Shown piece by piece: positions 15,313 through 24,565 of a DNA stretch of 42,716 bases. The stretch covers positions 1 to 42,716 of the forward strand of contig JASJCB010000093.1 in assembly GCA_030066195.1 (NCBI GenBank), in the 5' to 3' direction. Under the pieces are notes generated by a model. It ran no database searches and had not been told where the DNA came from. It saw nothing but the letters and a program-made list of their open reading frames with translations. The translations under genes and the position numbers were made by a program. The DNA is from Acidobacteriota bacterium (GTDB lineage: Bacteria; Acidobacteriota; Holophagae; Acanthopleuribacterales; Acanthopleuribacteraceae). Positions within the stretch are counted from its first letter, which is position 1. The number at the start of each line of letters is the position of its first letter.

Positions 15313-16408
15313 AGAATCCTCCTGGATAAAATTTAATGCACCGCAGTCATCGATTGACATCGATAATACGGAAGGTTTTAACAGAAAAAGCATTTACACT
15401 ATATGATTGAAATTTGCCTTCTGTCAATACCTTGATCGATATTTTTTTGACAGACAGATCAATTACTTCACAACCTTGCACTTTTGTGACAATCATCTCT
15501 TTTTAAGCCACGAATATAACTCCCGATTGGTAACCGGGTACCGAGCCGGCCAAAAACCCTCGGTGTTCCGAACCTGGCGGTCAGGTTTTTCATCAGCATA
15601 CTCACTTTGGTCATCGCCCATGGTGAATTCGCCGGGGGCGATTCTCGGCTTGCATGCATTCGGGATACCTGCATGCCCGAGCGAGCTTGTTACTTTTGCG
15701 AAACATCACCCCATTTGGTTGTTGGACATGAAAATCGATCGAATTTCATCACTTTTTTGTCAAAAAGACCCCTTGAATCGGCTTGAAAAGGTCTTTTGCA
15801 CGGGAATGGGACCGGTCGGCAGTCGCCGGCGGGGTTCCCTTCCCGGGAACGGGACTGGTTTCGGGGCCGATGACCGTTTCCATTCCCGGGAGTGGTTATA
15901 CCTGAGCGATAAAGAAGCGGCTCCAATCCCGGAAAAGTACTCAACGAGACGTCAACTCGAGTTGTTTTTCGTAGAAATGTGTCCGATAATCTCGATTAGG
16001 AAAGCTCAAAACTCGGTGAAAAGTTGTGAATTTGACGACTCACGGCGCCGATTTCGGGGAAAGATACGGCTTCGTGAGTTCTCACCGTCTGGAGCCCGGG
16101 TAAAAAACGCCTTTTTCAGGTATGAAAAGCCCGGTTCCCGAGCCTCGTGTTGTCATTTTTATTTTGACAATACCTCCGCCCGGGAACGACGCCCCGTTTC
16201 GACCCGAACCCGGTTTTCTCGAAGGGAACGACGCCATGCGAAAGCCGACCACATAACGTCCTCCAATATAATCAAGCTTATGATTTCATACAGATCATCC
16301 CGGCCGAATGATTGGAAAAGACTGAAATGATTTACCCGGATTCCCTTGTATAGGCTTCCCGGTACGAGGTCCAAGCGTATTTGATTATCCTGGCGGGTAA
16401 CAACCAGC
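15313..16408. other. long intergenic region (~1.1 kb), structured but without a convincing gene
   Basis: AT-rich next to the RiPP start (probable promoter zone; TATTAT on the minus strand at 15368-15363). A structured stretch lies at about 15800-15900: CGGGAATGG and CCATTCCCG form distant inverted arms around TTCCCGGGAA, with two related direct copies of GGGAAYGGGACYGG. An inverted pair TTGTCA/TGACAA (16150-16155, 16165-16170) could be an operator. GGGAACGACGCC occurs twice (about 16182 and 16223). A 307-codon plus-strand frame from 15407 starts with TTG, has no ribosome site and an unfolded-looking composition; I reject it. Confidence 0.45.
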
Positions 16409-16409
16409 A

Positions 16410-16437
16410 AAAAGGGAGCTCAAAGGAGCTCCCTTTT
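16410..16437 (-). terminator. intrinsic terminator of the secreted protease gene
   Basis: AAAAGGGAGCTC (16410-16421), loop AAAG, GAGCTCCCTTTT (16426-16437). Read on the minus strand it is a perfect 12-bp stem followed by a T-run, 22 bases past the stop at 16460. The symmetry means it also works on the plus strand. Confidence 0.9.
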
Positions 16438-16459
16438 ATTGATTCGCTGCCTGAAAGGC

Positions 16460-18232
16460 TTAGTTGGTGTCGCAGGTCTCCACATTGTCGGCAGAATCGT
16501 AGGTCAGCGAGGGATGCGTCACGTTGGTGACACAACCCGTCCAGTTACCGCCCGAGGTCGTCCAACCGGTTCCGAAGCTCACCGTACCGCTGCCGTCTGT
16601 GGCGGCCGTGCCGCTACCACCGCCGGGACCGGTCACGCTCACGGTTACGTTGGCGCCGGACACGGCGGCGTTGTTCTCGTCTTGGATGACAACGGTCATG
16701 ATGACACGGCGCCAGATCCAGATGGAATCGACCGTCATGGTGATCGAGGCCACGTGCATGGTGGAACCGCCGCCGCCACCGGTAGAGGGATCCAGGTAGG
16801 CGGAGATATTGTTGAAGTAGGCGGCGAAGGCGCCGTCTACGGTCGCGTTGGAGGAATCACAGGCAACCGAGGGATTGAAACCACAAGCACCGGAGAGCTG
16901 GCCGACCACCTGGCCGGAGCTGTTGAGTACGGGCGAACCGGAGCTGCCGCCCTCGGTGGCGCCCACGGCGTCGTAGCTGTAGATCCAGGAGCCGCGCGGC
17001 CAGGAGCCGCAGGTACCGGCGCTGGTGCTCACGTCGTGGCGGGAGTAGGCCTGAGGTGCGCCCTTGGGGTGGTGGATGCGGTACAGGTCGGCGCCGTTGC
17101 TGTTGGCGATGGCCGCGGTCGTCCAGCCCAGCAGGGTAACGCTGGTGGCCGGGAAGCTGGGGAGCTCGAGCAGGGTGTAGTCACCGGTGCTGCCCGTGGA
17201 GCGCAGAGTGGAGCCGAGCACGCTGGGCACGGCGCCGTCGGGATCATAGCAGGCCCCCCCGCAGGAGCTGGTCTCGAAGGCCCAGAACGTCTCCAGGGTG
17301 TTGGCCACGGACTGGCTGCTGATGCAGTGGTTGGCAGTCAGGAAGTAGGGGATGGTGGTCGTGGTATCGGTATCGTTGAGCAGGCCGCCGGAGCAGATGT
17401 AAACGTAAGGCGACCGCACGTACTGCATGTGGGCCACGGCATCGCGGGCGCCGGAAACCTGGGTGACGCCGGTATAGCACTGGGCATCGACGATGCAACT
17501 CTCGTTAAAGCTGCAGAAGGCCTTGCCGGCGGCATGGCCGACGCCGGGGATCAGGAAACCATCGCCCAGGTAGGCGATTTCTTCGATGTTGAACTTGATG
17601 CGGTCGTGATCGACGCTGCCGTAGGTGCGCACTTGGATGAAGGCGATGTCGCCGAAGATGGTGTTCGACCAGAAATCACCGGCGCTGCCGCGGATAGGAC
17701 CGCTGTCGGTGTAGGGGCCGAAGGCCTGACCTTCGTCGTTGTAGACGAAGACAGCCGCCCCTTTGGGCAGGTCGAAGTCAGTGAAACGGATGCGCACCGC
17801 GGTGGCGTCTTCGGCGGTGACGGTCGTGGTCCAGGCCAGGTCGCCGCCGGCCAGTCTGGTCACCATACCGGCGCCCAGACGCATGGGCTTCTTGCCGCGC
17901 ACGGGAACCATGTCGCGGAAATCAACGTTCACCCCGACACTCTTGACAACGCCCACTCGGTTCATCTTGTTGACAGCCGTGGGGCCGCAGGATTTACAGT
18001 TGAAATCCTCGATATCCATCAGGTCCTGTTCGGTGGCGGCGATGCTGATGGGCAGGCGTTCGCTACCGGGAACATGACCTTCGAGCACCCAGTCATAGGT
18101 TTGGCCGTGGGCTTGTTTAAAGGCGGCGCGGTCCTTGCCTGGAAGGGTTTGGGAAAACGTCTCGACGACTTTGTCCTGGCCGAAGAGCATGGCAGTGAAC
18201 AGAAGTATGGATAGGCGAAACAGTACTTTCAT
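16460..18232 (-). CDS. secreted trypsin-like serine protease with C-terminal Ig-like domain
   Basis: 590 aa. A Sec signal (MKVLFRLSILLFTAMLFG) is followed by a propeptide-like region of about 200 residues and an S1-family protease domain. The triad reads His302 (TANHC), Asp351 (GDYTLL) and Ser431 (GGSSGSP). The GxSGSP form and paired Cys (TSSCGGACYDPDG, LSGACGF) resemble lysyl/glutamyl endopeptidase-type secreted proteases rather than digestive trypsin. A Gly-rich linker (STGGGGGS) joins to a C-terminal beta-sandwich of about 100 residues ending in NVETCDTN, a module common on secreted proteins of gliding and marine bacteria. The ATG at 18232 follows AGGAGG at 8 bases; the frame is open to 18295 but that would mask the signal. 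A strong terminator follows. Role: extracellular protein degradation. Confidence 0.88.
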   Translation of the reverse strand: MKVLFRLSILLFTAMLFGQDKVVETFSQTLPGKDRAAFKQAHGQTYDWVLEGHVPGSERLPISIAATEQDLMDIEDFNCKSCGPTAVNKMNRVGVVKSVGVNVDFRDMVPVRGKKPMRLGAGMVTRLAGGDLAWTTTVTAEDATAVRIRFTDFDLPKGAAVFVYNDEGQAFGPYTDSGPIRGSAGDFWSNTIFGDIAFIQVRTYGSVDHDRIKFNIEEIAYLGDGFLIPGVGHAAGKAFCSFNESCIVDAQCYTGVTQVSGARDAVAHMQYVRSPYVYICSGGLLNDTDTTTTIPYFLTANHCISSQSVANTLETFWAFETSSCGGACYDPDGAVPSVLGSTLRSTGSTGDYTLLELPSFPATSVTLLGWTTAAIANSNGADLYRIHHPKGAPQAYSRHDVSTSAGTCGSWPRGSWIYSYDAVGATEGGSSGSPVLNSSGQVVGQLSGACGFNPSVACDSSNATVDGAFAAYFNNISAYLDPSTGGGGGSTMHVASITMTVDSIWIWRRVIMTVVIQDENNAAVSGANVTVSVTGPGGGSGTAATDGSGTVSFGTGWTTSGGNWTGCVTNVTHPSLTYDSADNVETCDTN

Positions 18233-18929
18233 GGTGATATCCTCCTGGATTTGAGTCGGCATAAGTGATATTCCAGTAGGACCATAGCTCATCAAAGATG
18301 AATAGCCCGGTCATAATAAGGTTAGAAACGATAGGAGAGTATTTTCCCGGCTAACCTCCCGCCTGCACCAAAACACATGCATCTAAAAGGGAATACAGGC
18401 GAGGGCGAAAACACCTTGCTCTATCAAAAATGCATCAAACTACTGGAACGATCACATTTTAAGAGAACCCAAATCACGATGTCAATATAAAAATCGAAAA
18501 AGATCGTGATCGGGATGCTTGCTCACGTTGAAGATTCCCCGCCGAATGATTCGGAGCACTGAAAAGAAACCGAAACAGCCGCGGAAAAAGATTGGTTATG
18601 GGCGCCGGCATTCATCCCAAGTCATCGCTTCACAAACGTTTCAGCGTTTTCCAATCGGTATGCGAAGCTGAAAAAGAACTTGGGTTGCCGTCAACAGAAC
18701 TATGACTCGACGAAAAGTGTGGCTTCAGGGAAAGGAAGAAACTGCCGTTGAATAAACCCGTATAACTTCTTTACTAACGGGGAGGTATGCTGAGGGGAAT
18801 CCGTATCATCCACTGAAACCGTAACGAACTGAACCAACATCACGGTGATTCCCCAGATTCCCGAATATGCTATTATGGTGGGCTTCTCGGCACGGAATTA
18901 GCCGTGGGATGTTTGATCAAGGATAGCTG
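18233..18929. other. divergent intergenic region, no gene seen
   Basis: About 700 bases between the secreted protease (-) and the second oligopeptidase B (+). It is AT-richer than its surroundings with stops in all frames. A short palindrome, CCGAATGATTCGG, lies at about 18542-18554; a related stretch occurs near 16300, upstream of the protease terminator. The extended -10 at 18868-18876 is the only promoter I would propose. Confidence 0.45.
18868..18876 (+). promoter_or_regulatory. extended -10 promoter for cytosolic oligopeptidase B
   Basis: TGCTATTAT, a TGn-type extended -10, about 54 bases before the ATG. The -35 position (ATTCCC) is poor, as is common with extended -10 promoters. Confidence 0.4.
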
Positions 18930-20960
18930 ATGACCGCAAAAAAAGTCCCCCATATTTTAGAAAAACATGGCCACCAACGCTTAGATCACTATTACTGGTT
19001 GAACGACAGGGAAAACCCGGATGTCGTCGCCTACTTGAAAGAAGAAAACAAACACACAGAGGCCGTCATGGCGCCCAACCGGGAACTGGTGGACACCCTC
19101 TTCGAAGAAATCAAGGGCCGCATGAAGCAGTCCGATATGTCCGCGCCTTATTTACTTGACGACTATTACTATTACATCCGTTACGAAGAGGGCCACGAGT
19201 ACGCGGTCCATTGCCGAAAACACGGCTCCCTGGAAGCGCCGGAAGAGATTATCCTGGATGTAAATGTGCTTGCGGAAGGTCATTCCTTCTATCATGTCAA
19301 CCGCACGGTAATCAGCTCCTCTCAAAACCTGCTGGCTTACGCGGTGGATACCCGGGGCCGCAGGATTTACGATATCAAGCTGAAGAACCTGGAAACCGGC
19401 GAACATCTGCCGGACGTGATCAAGGAAGTTACCGGCAGCATGGCCTGGGCCAATGACAACAAGACGCTTTTCTATGCCCGGCAGCACCCGGAAACCCTGC
19501 GTTCCTATCGAATCTACCGTCATGAACTGGGTACCGATCCCGCCGACGACGTGCTGATCTACGAGGAAGAAGACGAGACCTTCAGCACCTACGTCTACAA
19601 GACCAAGTCCAAGAAATACATTGTAATCGGCTGCAACCAGACCGTGAGTTCCGAGATGCGCCTCTTCTCCGCTGATGAACCTGACCGGGAACCACAAATC
19701 TTCCTGGCCAGGGAACGTGATCACGAATACGAAATCGAACATTTCAACGATCATTTCTATGTCTTGTCCAACAAAGGGGCGCCCAACTTCCGCCTGCTGA
19801 AAACGCCTCTGGCCGATATCTCGGAATCAGCCTGGGAGGAAGTGATTGCCCATCGCGACGACGTCTACCTGGAAGGCTTCGAACTGTTCGACGACTTCAT
19901 GGTTCTGGAAGAACGCATATTGGGCCTGATGAACCTGCGCATCATTCCCCACGATGGTTCCGAGCCGCACGACCTGGACTTCGGCGAACCCGCCTATGAC
20001 GCCTACGTAGGCATCAATAACCACTTCAACACCACGAAGCTGCGTTACGGCTATAACTCCATGACCACACCCGCGTCCGTGATCGAGTACGACATGGTGA
20101 CCCGTGAAAAGAAACTGCTGAAACAGGAAGAGGTGTTGGGCGGCTTCAACAAGGAAAACTACCGCACCGAGCGCCTGTTTGCCGACGCCGAGGACGGGCG
20201 CAAGGTTCCCATTTCGCTGGTGTACCGCCCGGACAAGCGCAAGCAGGGCGGTAACCCGCTGCTGGTCTACGGTTACGGCTCTTACGGCCACAGCCTGGAT
20301 GCGTCCTTCCACGCGGCGCGCCTCAGCCTGCTGGACCGGGGCTTTATGTTTGCCGTCGCCCATATTCGCGGCGGTCAGGAATTGGGTCGCGCCTGGTACG
20401 ACGACGGCAGGCTGCTGAACAAACGCAATACCTTTACGGACTTCATCGCCGCTGCCGAACACTTGCGCGCCCAGGGCTACGGCGATCCCGACAACCTGTT
20501 TGCCATGGGCGGCAGCGCCGGCGGCTTGTTGGTGGGCGCTGTCATCAACCTGGCCCCTGACCTTTTCAAGGGCGTGGTGGCCATTGTCCCCTTTGTGGAT
20601 GTGGTCACGACCATGTTGGACGACACCATCCCCCTGACTACCTCCGAGTACGACGAATGGGGCAATCCCAACGAAAAGAAGTTCTACGATTACATGCTCT
20701 CCTATTCTCCTTACGATAACGTGGAGGCGAAGGACTATCCGCACCTGTTGGTGACTTCCGGTTTCCACGACTCCCAGGTTCAATACTGGGAACCGGCCAA
20801 ATGGGTGGCGCGCCTGCGCGAACTGAAGACCGATGACAACCAACTGTTACTGAAGACGGACATGGATGTCGGCCACACCGGCGCCACCGGCCGCTTCAAG
20901 CAGCATAAGGACACGGCCTTCAACTACGCCTTCCTGCTGACACTTGCCGAACCGGGTTAG
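18930..20960 (+). CDS. ptrB: oligopeptidase B (S9A), cytosolic form
   Basis: 676 aa, the normal size for protease II, with no signal peptide. It begins MTAKKVPHILEKHGHQRLDHYYWLNDRENPDVV, the family's N-terminal signature. The triad is Ser529 (GGSAGG), Asp614 (FHDSQVQYWEP) and His649 (VGHTGA), with spacings of 85 and 35 residues as in E. coli protease II. Expected activity: cleavage of peptides up to about 30 residues after basic residues in the cytoplasm. Compared with the lipoprotein paralogue at 5169-7298, active-site segments are nearly identical while the propeller has diverged, and copy-specific targeting splits the pair between compartments. AAGGA precedes the ATG. It stands alone as a transcription unit, followed by the paa genes. 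Confidence 0.92.
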   Translation: MTAKKVPHILEKHGHQRLDHYYWLNDRENPDVVAYLKEENKHTEAVMAPNRELVDTLFEEIKGRMKQSDMSAPYLLDDYYYYIRYEEGHEYAVHCRKHGSLEAPEEIILDVNVLAEGHSFYHVNRTVISSSQNLLAYAVDTRGRRIYDIKLKNLETGEHLPDVIKEVTGSMAWANDNKTLFYARQHPETLRSYRIYRHELGTDPADDVLIYEEEDETFSTYVYKTKSKKYIVIGCNQTVSSEMRLFSADEPDREPQIFLARERDHEYEIEHFNDHFYVLSNKGAPNFRLLKTPLADISESAWEEVIAHRDDVYLEGFELFDDFMVLEERILGLMNLRIIPHDGSEPHDLDFGEPAYDAYVGINNHFNTTKLRYGYNSMTTPASVIEYDMVTREKKLLKQEEVLGGFNKENYRTERLFADAEDGRKVPISLVYRPDKRKQGGNPLLVYGYGSYGHSLDASFHAARLSLLDRGFMFAVAHIRGGQELGRAWYDDGRLLNKRNTFTDFIAAAEHLRAQGYGDPDNLFAMGGSAGGLLVGAVINLAPDLFKGVVAIVPFVDVVTTMLDDTIPLTTSEYDEWGNPNEKKFYDYMLSYSPYDNVEAKDYPHLLVTSGFHDSQVQYWEPAKWVARLRELKTDDNQLLLKTDMDVGHTGATGRFKQHKDTAFNYAFLLTLAEPG

Positions 20961-21055
20961 TCCCCCGGCAGGTCCCTCAGGAACCCCTGGCGTTTTACCT
21001 TGCGCTAAACTAGAATAATGCCCGAGCATCAAACCATGACCACGGGGGATTCGCC

Positions 21056-21847
21056 TTGGAATACAAATATATTCTCTACGCGTTCGAGGCCGGAGTAGCT
21101 ACCATTACCTTGAACCGGACCCGCAAACTGAACAGTTTCAATCGCGCTATGGCCGAAGAGGTCCAAGCGGCCCTGGCCGTTTGCTCAAAGGACGACCAGG
21201 TTCGCGCCGTCCTGCTGACCGGCGCCGGCGACGGCTTTTGCGCGGGCCAGGACCTGAAGGAAGTGCTGCCTAAGCAGGGCGAACCGCTGCCCGTGTTGGG
21301 TGATACCGTGGCCGCGAATTACAATCCCACCATCCTGGCTATTCGCAATCTGGAAAAGCCGGTAATCTGCGCGGTGAACGGCGTGGCGGCCGGCGCGGGC
21401 GCCAACATCGCCCTGGCTTGTGATTTCGTCATCGCCTCGGAAAAAGCGGAATTCGTGCAGTCCTTCGCGGCCATCGGCCTGGTGCCCGACAGCGGCGGCA
21501 CCTTTTTCCTGCCCCGTTTGGTGGGCCTGCCGCGTGCTACCGCCATGGCCATGTTGGGCGACAAGATCAAAGCCCGCGAGGCTCAGGACATGGGTCTCAT
21601 CTACAAGGCCGAACCGCATCCTCTTTTCCTGGAAGAAGCCCGCAAGTTGGCGCAACTGCTGGCCACGCGACCCACGCGCGGCCTGGGCCTGACCAAAAAA
21701 GCGTTCAACCAAAGCCTGAACAACGATCTGGAGACCCAACTTCAACTGGAGCGGGACTACCAGACCGAACTGGGCAACAGCCACGATTACAACGAGGGCG
21801 TTGCCGCCTTCCTGGAAAAACGCAAGCCGCAATACCGCGGAAACTGA
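21056..21847 (+). CDS. paaG: enoyl-CoA hydratase/isomerase, PaaG-type
   Basis: 263-aa crotonase-fold enzyme. It best fits 2-(1,2-epoxy-1,2-dihydrophenyl)acetyl-CoA isomerase, which opens the epoxide ring to the oxepin in phenylacetate breakdown. Seen: oxyanion-hole strands FCAGQDLKEV and NGVAAGAGANIALACD, acidic active-site turn GLVPDSGGTFFLPRLVG, and the family's C-terminal DYNEGVAAFLEKRKPQYRG. The start is TTG at 21056 with GGGGGA upstream; an ATG does not exist in a better place. It is followed after 9 bases by paaH and then, with an overlap, by paaI, which strengthens the paa assignment over generic enoyl-CoA hydratase. Confidence 0.85.
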   Translation: MEYKYILYAFEAGVATITLNRTRKLNSFNRAMAEEVQAALAVCSKDDQVRAVLLTGAGDGFCAGQDLKEVLPKQGEPLPVLGDTVAANYNPTILAIRNLEKPVICAVNGVAAGAGANIALACDFVIASEKAEFVQSFAAIGLVPDSGGTFFLPRLVGLPRATAMAMLGDKIKAREAQDMGLIYKAEPHPLFLEEARKLAQLLATRPTRGLGLTKKAFNQSLNNDLETQLQLERDYQTELGNSHDYNEGVAAFLEKRKPQYRGN

Positions 21848-21856
21848 AGGATGAGT

Positions 21857-23038
21857 ATGTTGGATCGAAGTACAAAGGTGGCCGTGCTGGGCGCGGGCAC
21901 CATGGGCGCCGGCATTGCCCAGGTTGCCTCGCAGAACGGACATGAGGTGGTGTTGTTCGATATCAATCGGGAGCAACTGGACAAGGCAGAGGTCTCCCTG
22001 GCCAAAATCATGGCCCGCCAGGTAGAAAAAGGCCGCATGACGCGGGAACAGGCAGATGCCGTCCAGGCGCGGATCGATTACGTGACCTCGCTGGAGAAGC
22101 TTGCCGGCAGCGGTCTGGTGATCGAGGCCGTGGTGGAAAACCTGGATATCAAGTGCAAGCTCCACGCTGACCTGGAACTTCTGCTGGGGCCGAAGGCCGT
22201 GCTGGCTTCCAATACCTCCTCGCTGTCCATCGCCTCCATCGGCGCCGCCTGTGAGCATCCGGATCGCCTGTTGGGCGTGCACTTCTTCAACCCCGCGCCG
22301 TTGATGCCGCTGGTGGAGATTATTCCCGGCGTGGCCACTGATGAGAGAGTGACCACGGCCACCCGCAATCTGATGGACGCCTGGGGCAAAACGACCGTGC
22401 TGGCCAAAGATACACCGGGTTTCATCGTCAACCGCGTCGCGCGCCCCTTCTACGGCGAGGCCATCCGCATTCTGGAGGAAGGTGTCGCTGACGTGGCAAC
22501 GATCGACTGGGCCATGACCAAACTGGGCGGGTTCCGCATGGGTCCCTTCAAGCTGACCGATTTTATCGGGCACGATGTCAACTACAAGGTCACCGAAACC
22601 GTATTTCGAGAGTTCTTCTACGATCCTCGCTATAAGCCCTCCTTCACCCAAAAGCGTCTCGTGGAGGCGGGCCGCTTGGGCCGCAAGAGCGGGCACGGCT
22701 TCTACGACTACAGCGAGGGCGCCGTCAAGCCGCAACCCGATGAGGACGAAACCCCGGGCCGCGAAATCCTGATGCGCATCCTGGTCATGTTGATCAACGA
22801 GGCCGTCGACGCGGTCTTCTTGAACATTGCCTCGCCCGAGGACATCGAAAAGGCCATGACCCGGGGCGTCAACTATCCCAAGGGCCTACTTGCCTGGGCC
22901 GACGAACTGGGTTTGAAGAACGTGCTGAGACGCCTGCAAGCGCTGCAAGAGGAATACGGCGAGGATCGCTACCGCCCCAGCCCGCTCTTGAAACGCATGG
23001 TACGAAAGGGGGAGACCTTCTTCGGCGGTAATTCATGA
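21857..23038 (+). CDS. paaH: 3-hydroxyacyl-CoA dehydrogenase, PaaH-type
   Basis: 393 aa. The N-terminal NAD-binding domain carries GAGTMGAG (residues 12-19), with the catalytic His in GVHFFNPAPLMPLVEI and the TPGFIVNRVARP hinge. A second C-terminal helical domain, homologous to the first (MRILVMLINEAVDAV), is typical of PaaH/PaaC, which oxidises 3-hydroxyadipyl-CoA to 3-oxoadipyl-CoA. I prefer the ATG at 21857 because GAAGGA lies 5 bases upstream; the ATG at 21851 overlaps that ribosome site. Its stop overlaps paaI by 4 bases (ATGA). Confidence 0.87.
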   Translation: MLDRSTKVAVLGAGTMGAGIAQVASQNGHEVVLFDINREQLDKAEVSLAKIMARQVEKGRMTREQADAVQARIDYVTSLEKLAGSGLVIEAVVENLDIKCKLHADLELLLGPKAVLASNTSSLSIASIGAACEHPDRLLGVHFFNPAPLMPLVEIIPGVATDERVTTATRNLMDAWGKTTVLAKDTPGFIVNRVARPFYGEAIRILEEGVADVATIDWAMTKLGGFRMGPFKLTDFIGHDVNYKVTETVFREFFYDPRYKPSFTQKRLVEAGRLGRKSGHGFYDYSEGAVKPQPDEDETPGREILMRILVMLINEAVDAVFLNIASPEDIEKAMTRGVNYPKGLLAWADELGLKNVLRRLQALQEEYGEDRYRPSPLLKRMVRKGETFFGGNS

Positions 23039-23469
23039 CCGATGCTCAGGAAATTGCCGAAAGAACCGTGGCCCGCATGTTGGAACATGATGCCTTCAGT
23101 CGTTGGATGAAGGTGGAATTGGTTCACCTGGAACCGGACCACTGTACCCTGCGCATGACGGTCCGCGACGAGATGTGCAACGGTTTCCATATCTGTCACG
23201 GCGGCATCACCTATTCCCTGGCCGACAGCGCCTTTGCCTTCGCATCCAACAGCAGCGGACGCCTGGCCATGAGTGTCGAAAACAACATCGTCTATCCGGC
23301 CAAGGTGGTGTCGGGCGATGTACTGACGGCTGCCGCGGTGCCTCGCTCGGTCGGTCATAAACTGGCCACTTACGATGTCACCGTTTCCAAGCAGGACAAA
23401 ACCGTGGTGGGTATCTTCCGCGGCACCGTCTATCGCACTTCTCGCCCCGTTGTTCCCGAGGGGGACTAA
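23035..23469 (+). CDS. paaI: phenylacetate-pathway acyl-CoA thioesterase PaaI
   Basis: 144-aa hotdog-fold thioesterase. The family motif NGFHICHGGITYSLADSAFAFASN spans residues 49-72 (key bases: HGG at 55-57, catalytic Asp64), and the protein ends GTVYRTSRPV, as PaaI proteins do. It hydrolyses hydroxyphenylacetyl-CoA-type dead-end esters to free CoA. ATGA overlap with paaH indicates translational coupling. It ends tail-to-tail with the YheT-type gene, the two stop codons sharing CTAA, with no room for a terminator. Confidence 0.9.
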   Translation: MTDAQEIAERTVARMLEHDAFSRWMKVELVHLEPDHCTLRMTVRDEMCNGFHICHGGITYSLADSAFAFASNSSGRLAMSVENNIVYPAKVVSGDVLTAAAVPRSVGHKLATYDVTVSKQDKTVVGIFRGTVYRTSRPVVPEGD

Positions 23470-24515
23470 CCGGCTTTCCCGCGCAGCACTTCCAACGAGG
23501 CAGAGATATAGCGATCCAGGGCGTAATCCAGCCAGCGGTTGGTGCCGAGCGGCGTGCGCTCGCGGTGCAAATAACCCATGTGACCGCCGCGTTCCTCCAA
23601 ATGGAAGTGGATCTTGGAAGACAGGTCGGCGTCCAGGTAATCGCGGTAATCCACCATGGGGTCGTCCTTGCTGGTCAGCATCACCGTGGGAATGTCGATC
23701 TGTTTCAGGTAACGCGCGGATGAACAGGTAGCATAATAGTCCTCGCGATGCTTGAAACCGCCTTCCGGCGCGGTGTAGATGTCGTCGAAGTCATGCAGGG
23801 TGCCCAGGACCGGGATGTCATAGCAGTTTTCCAACAAACCGTCACGAAAGCGCCGCCTGACATCACGTCGGCAACGAATATTGAAGCGCAGGTCGTACAA
23901 GCGGCTGAACCCGCGCTTGAGAGCTATCACCGAACGCTCCAGTTGAATGGGCGCGTTCACCGAAACGGCCAGGTCGGGCGGAACGACCCCGCGAACACCG
24001 GAAGCCAACAGCAACATGGCGTTTCCGCTGAGCGAGAATCCCACGCCCACGTGAAAATGATCGGGATGGCGCTGCCTGCCGAAGCGAATCACCTCGCCCA
24101 TATCATCGCCGCGCCCCGAATGATACGGGCCGCGAGCCAGGCCGCGCCCCGCCCCGCAACCGCGGTGATTGACCGCATAGACCTTGTAGCCGCGCTGCCT
24201 GGCAAGCATAACCTGACGTTTCATGTAATCGGCCTCGCCCGACCCGCCCAGACCGTGAAACAAATACAACACCACGTCGGCAGCGCCCGGTGTAAAATGC
24301 GCCACCAATCTGTCGCCGTCAGGCAGGTGAATGTCTATCGGATCGCCGGGATCGGGCGGCGAAGGAGAGGGTAGGAAATGACCCAGCAGGGTTTGCCCGT
24401 GGCCGCCGGTCGCCCATAATGGCGGACGACACGGTTCGATTTCAATTTCCGTCAATCGATTCTTCCAGTGGTTGACAATCTCCAAGACGACCTCCCGGTC
24501 CTTCATATGTACCAC
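23466..24515 (-). CDS. alpha/beta-hydrolase, YheT/COG0429 family
   Basis: 349 aa. YheT family landmarks: PPLWATGGHGQTLLGHFLP near the N-terminus, LYLFHGLGGSGEADYM, AVNHRGCGAG, nucleophile motif GFSLSGN (Ser161; the usual last Gly of GxSxG is Ser163), SKDDPMV (Asp285) and RGGHMGYL (His312). These proteins are predicted esterases or hydrolases on membrane-related or unknown substrates. The GTG at 24515 follows GGAAG at about 9 bases; the ATG at 24506 is the alternative start. It lies 50 bases beyond the end of the giant gene on the same strand and could be read through from that operon. It overlaps paaI by 4 bases at the tail. Confidence 0.85.
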   Translation of the reverse strand: MVHMKDREVVLEIVNHWKNRLTEIEIEPCRPPLWATGGHGQTLLGHFLPSPSPPDPGDPIDIHLPDGDRLVAHFTPGAADVVLYLFHGLGGSGEADYMKRQVMLARQRGYKVYAVNHRGCGAGRGLARGPYHSGRGDDMGEVIRFGRQRHPDHFHVGVGFSLSGNAMLLLASGVRGVVPPDLAVSVNAPIQLERSVIALKRGFSRLYDLRFNIRCRRDVRRRFRDGLLENCYDIPVLGTLHDFDDIYTAPEGGFKHREDYYATCSSARYLKQIDIPTVMLTSKDDPMVDYRDYLDADLSSKIHFHLEERGGHMGYLHRERTPLGTNRWLDYALDRYISASLEVLRGKAG

Positions 24516-24565
24516 AAAAAGCTGCTTCCGGCGATACTTTCGCGGAAGGTGGATTGGGTATCGGC

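Noticed and set aside
15407..16330. 307-codon plus-strand open frame
   Set aside because: TTG start without ribosome site, composition rich in Arg, Ser and Phe with no domain-like pattern, and it covers structured intergenic DNA. Probably a chance frame.
16439..18214. 591-codon plus-strand frame opposite the secreted protease
   Set aside because: Antisense shadow of a GC-rich gene with an obvious catalytic triad, signal peptide and terminator. The shadow is Gly/Ala/Val/His-rich and low complexity.
21185..22735. 516-codon minus-strand frame across paaG and paaH
   Set aside because: Runs antisense through two genes with complete family motifs; no ribosome site.
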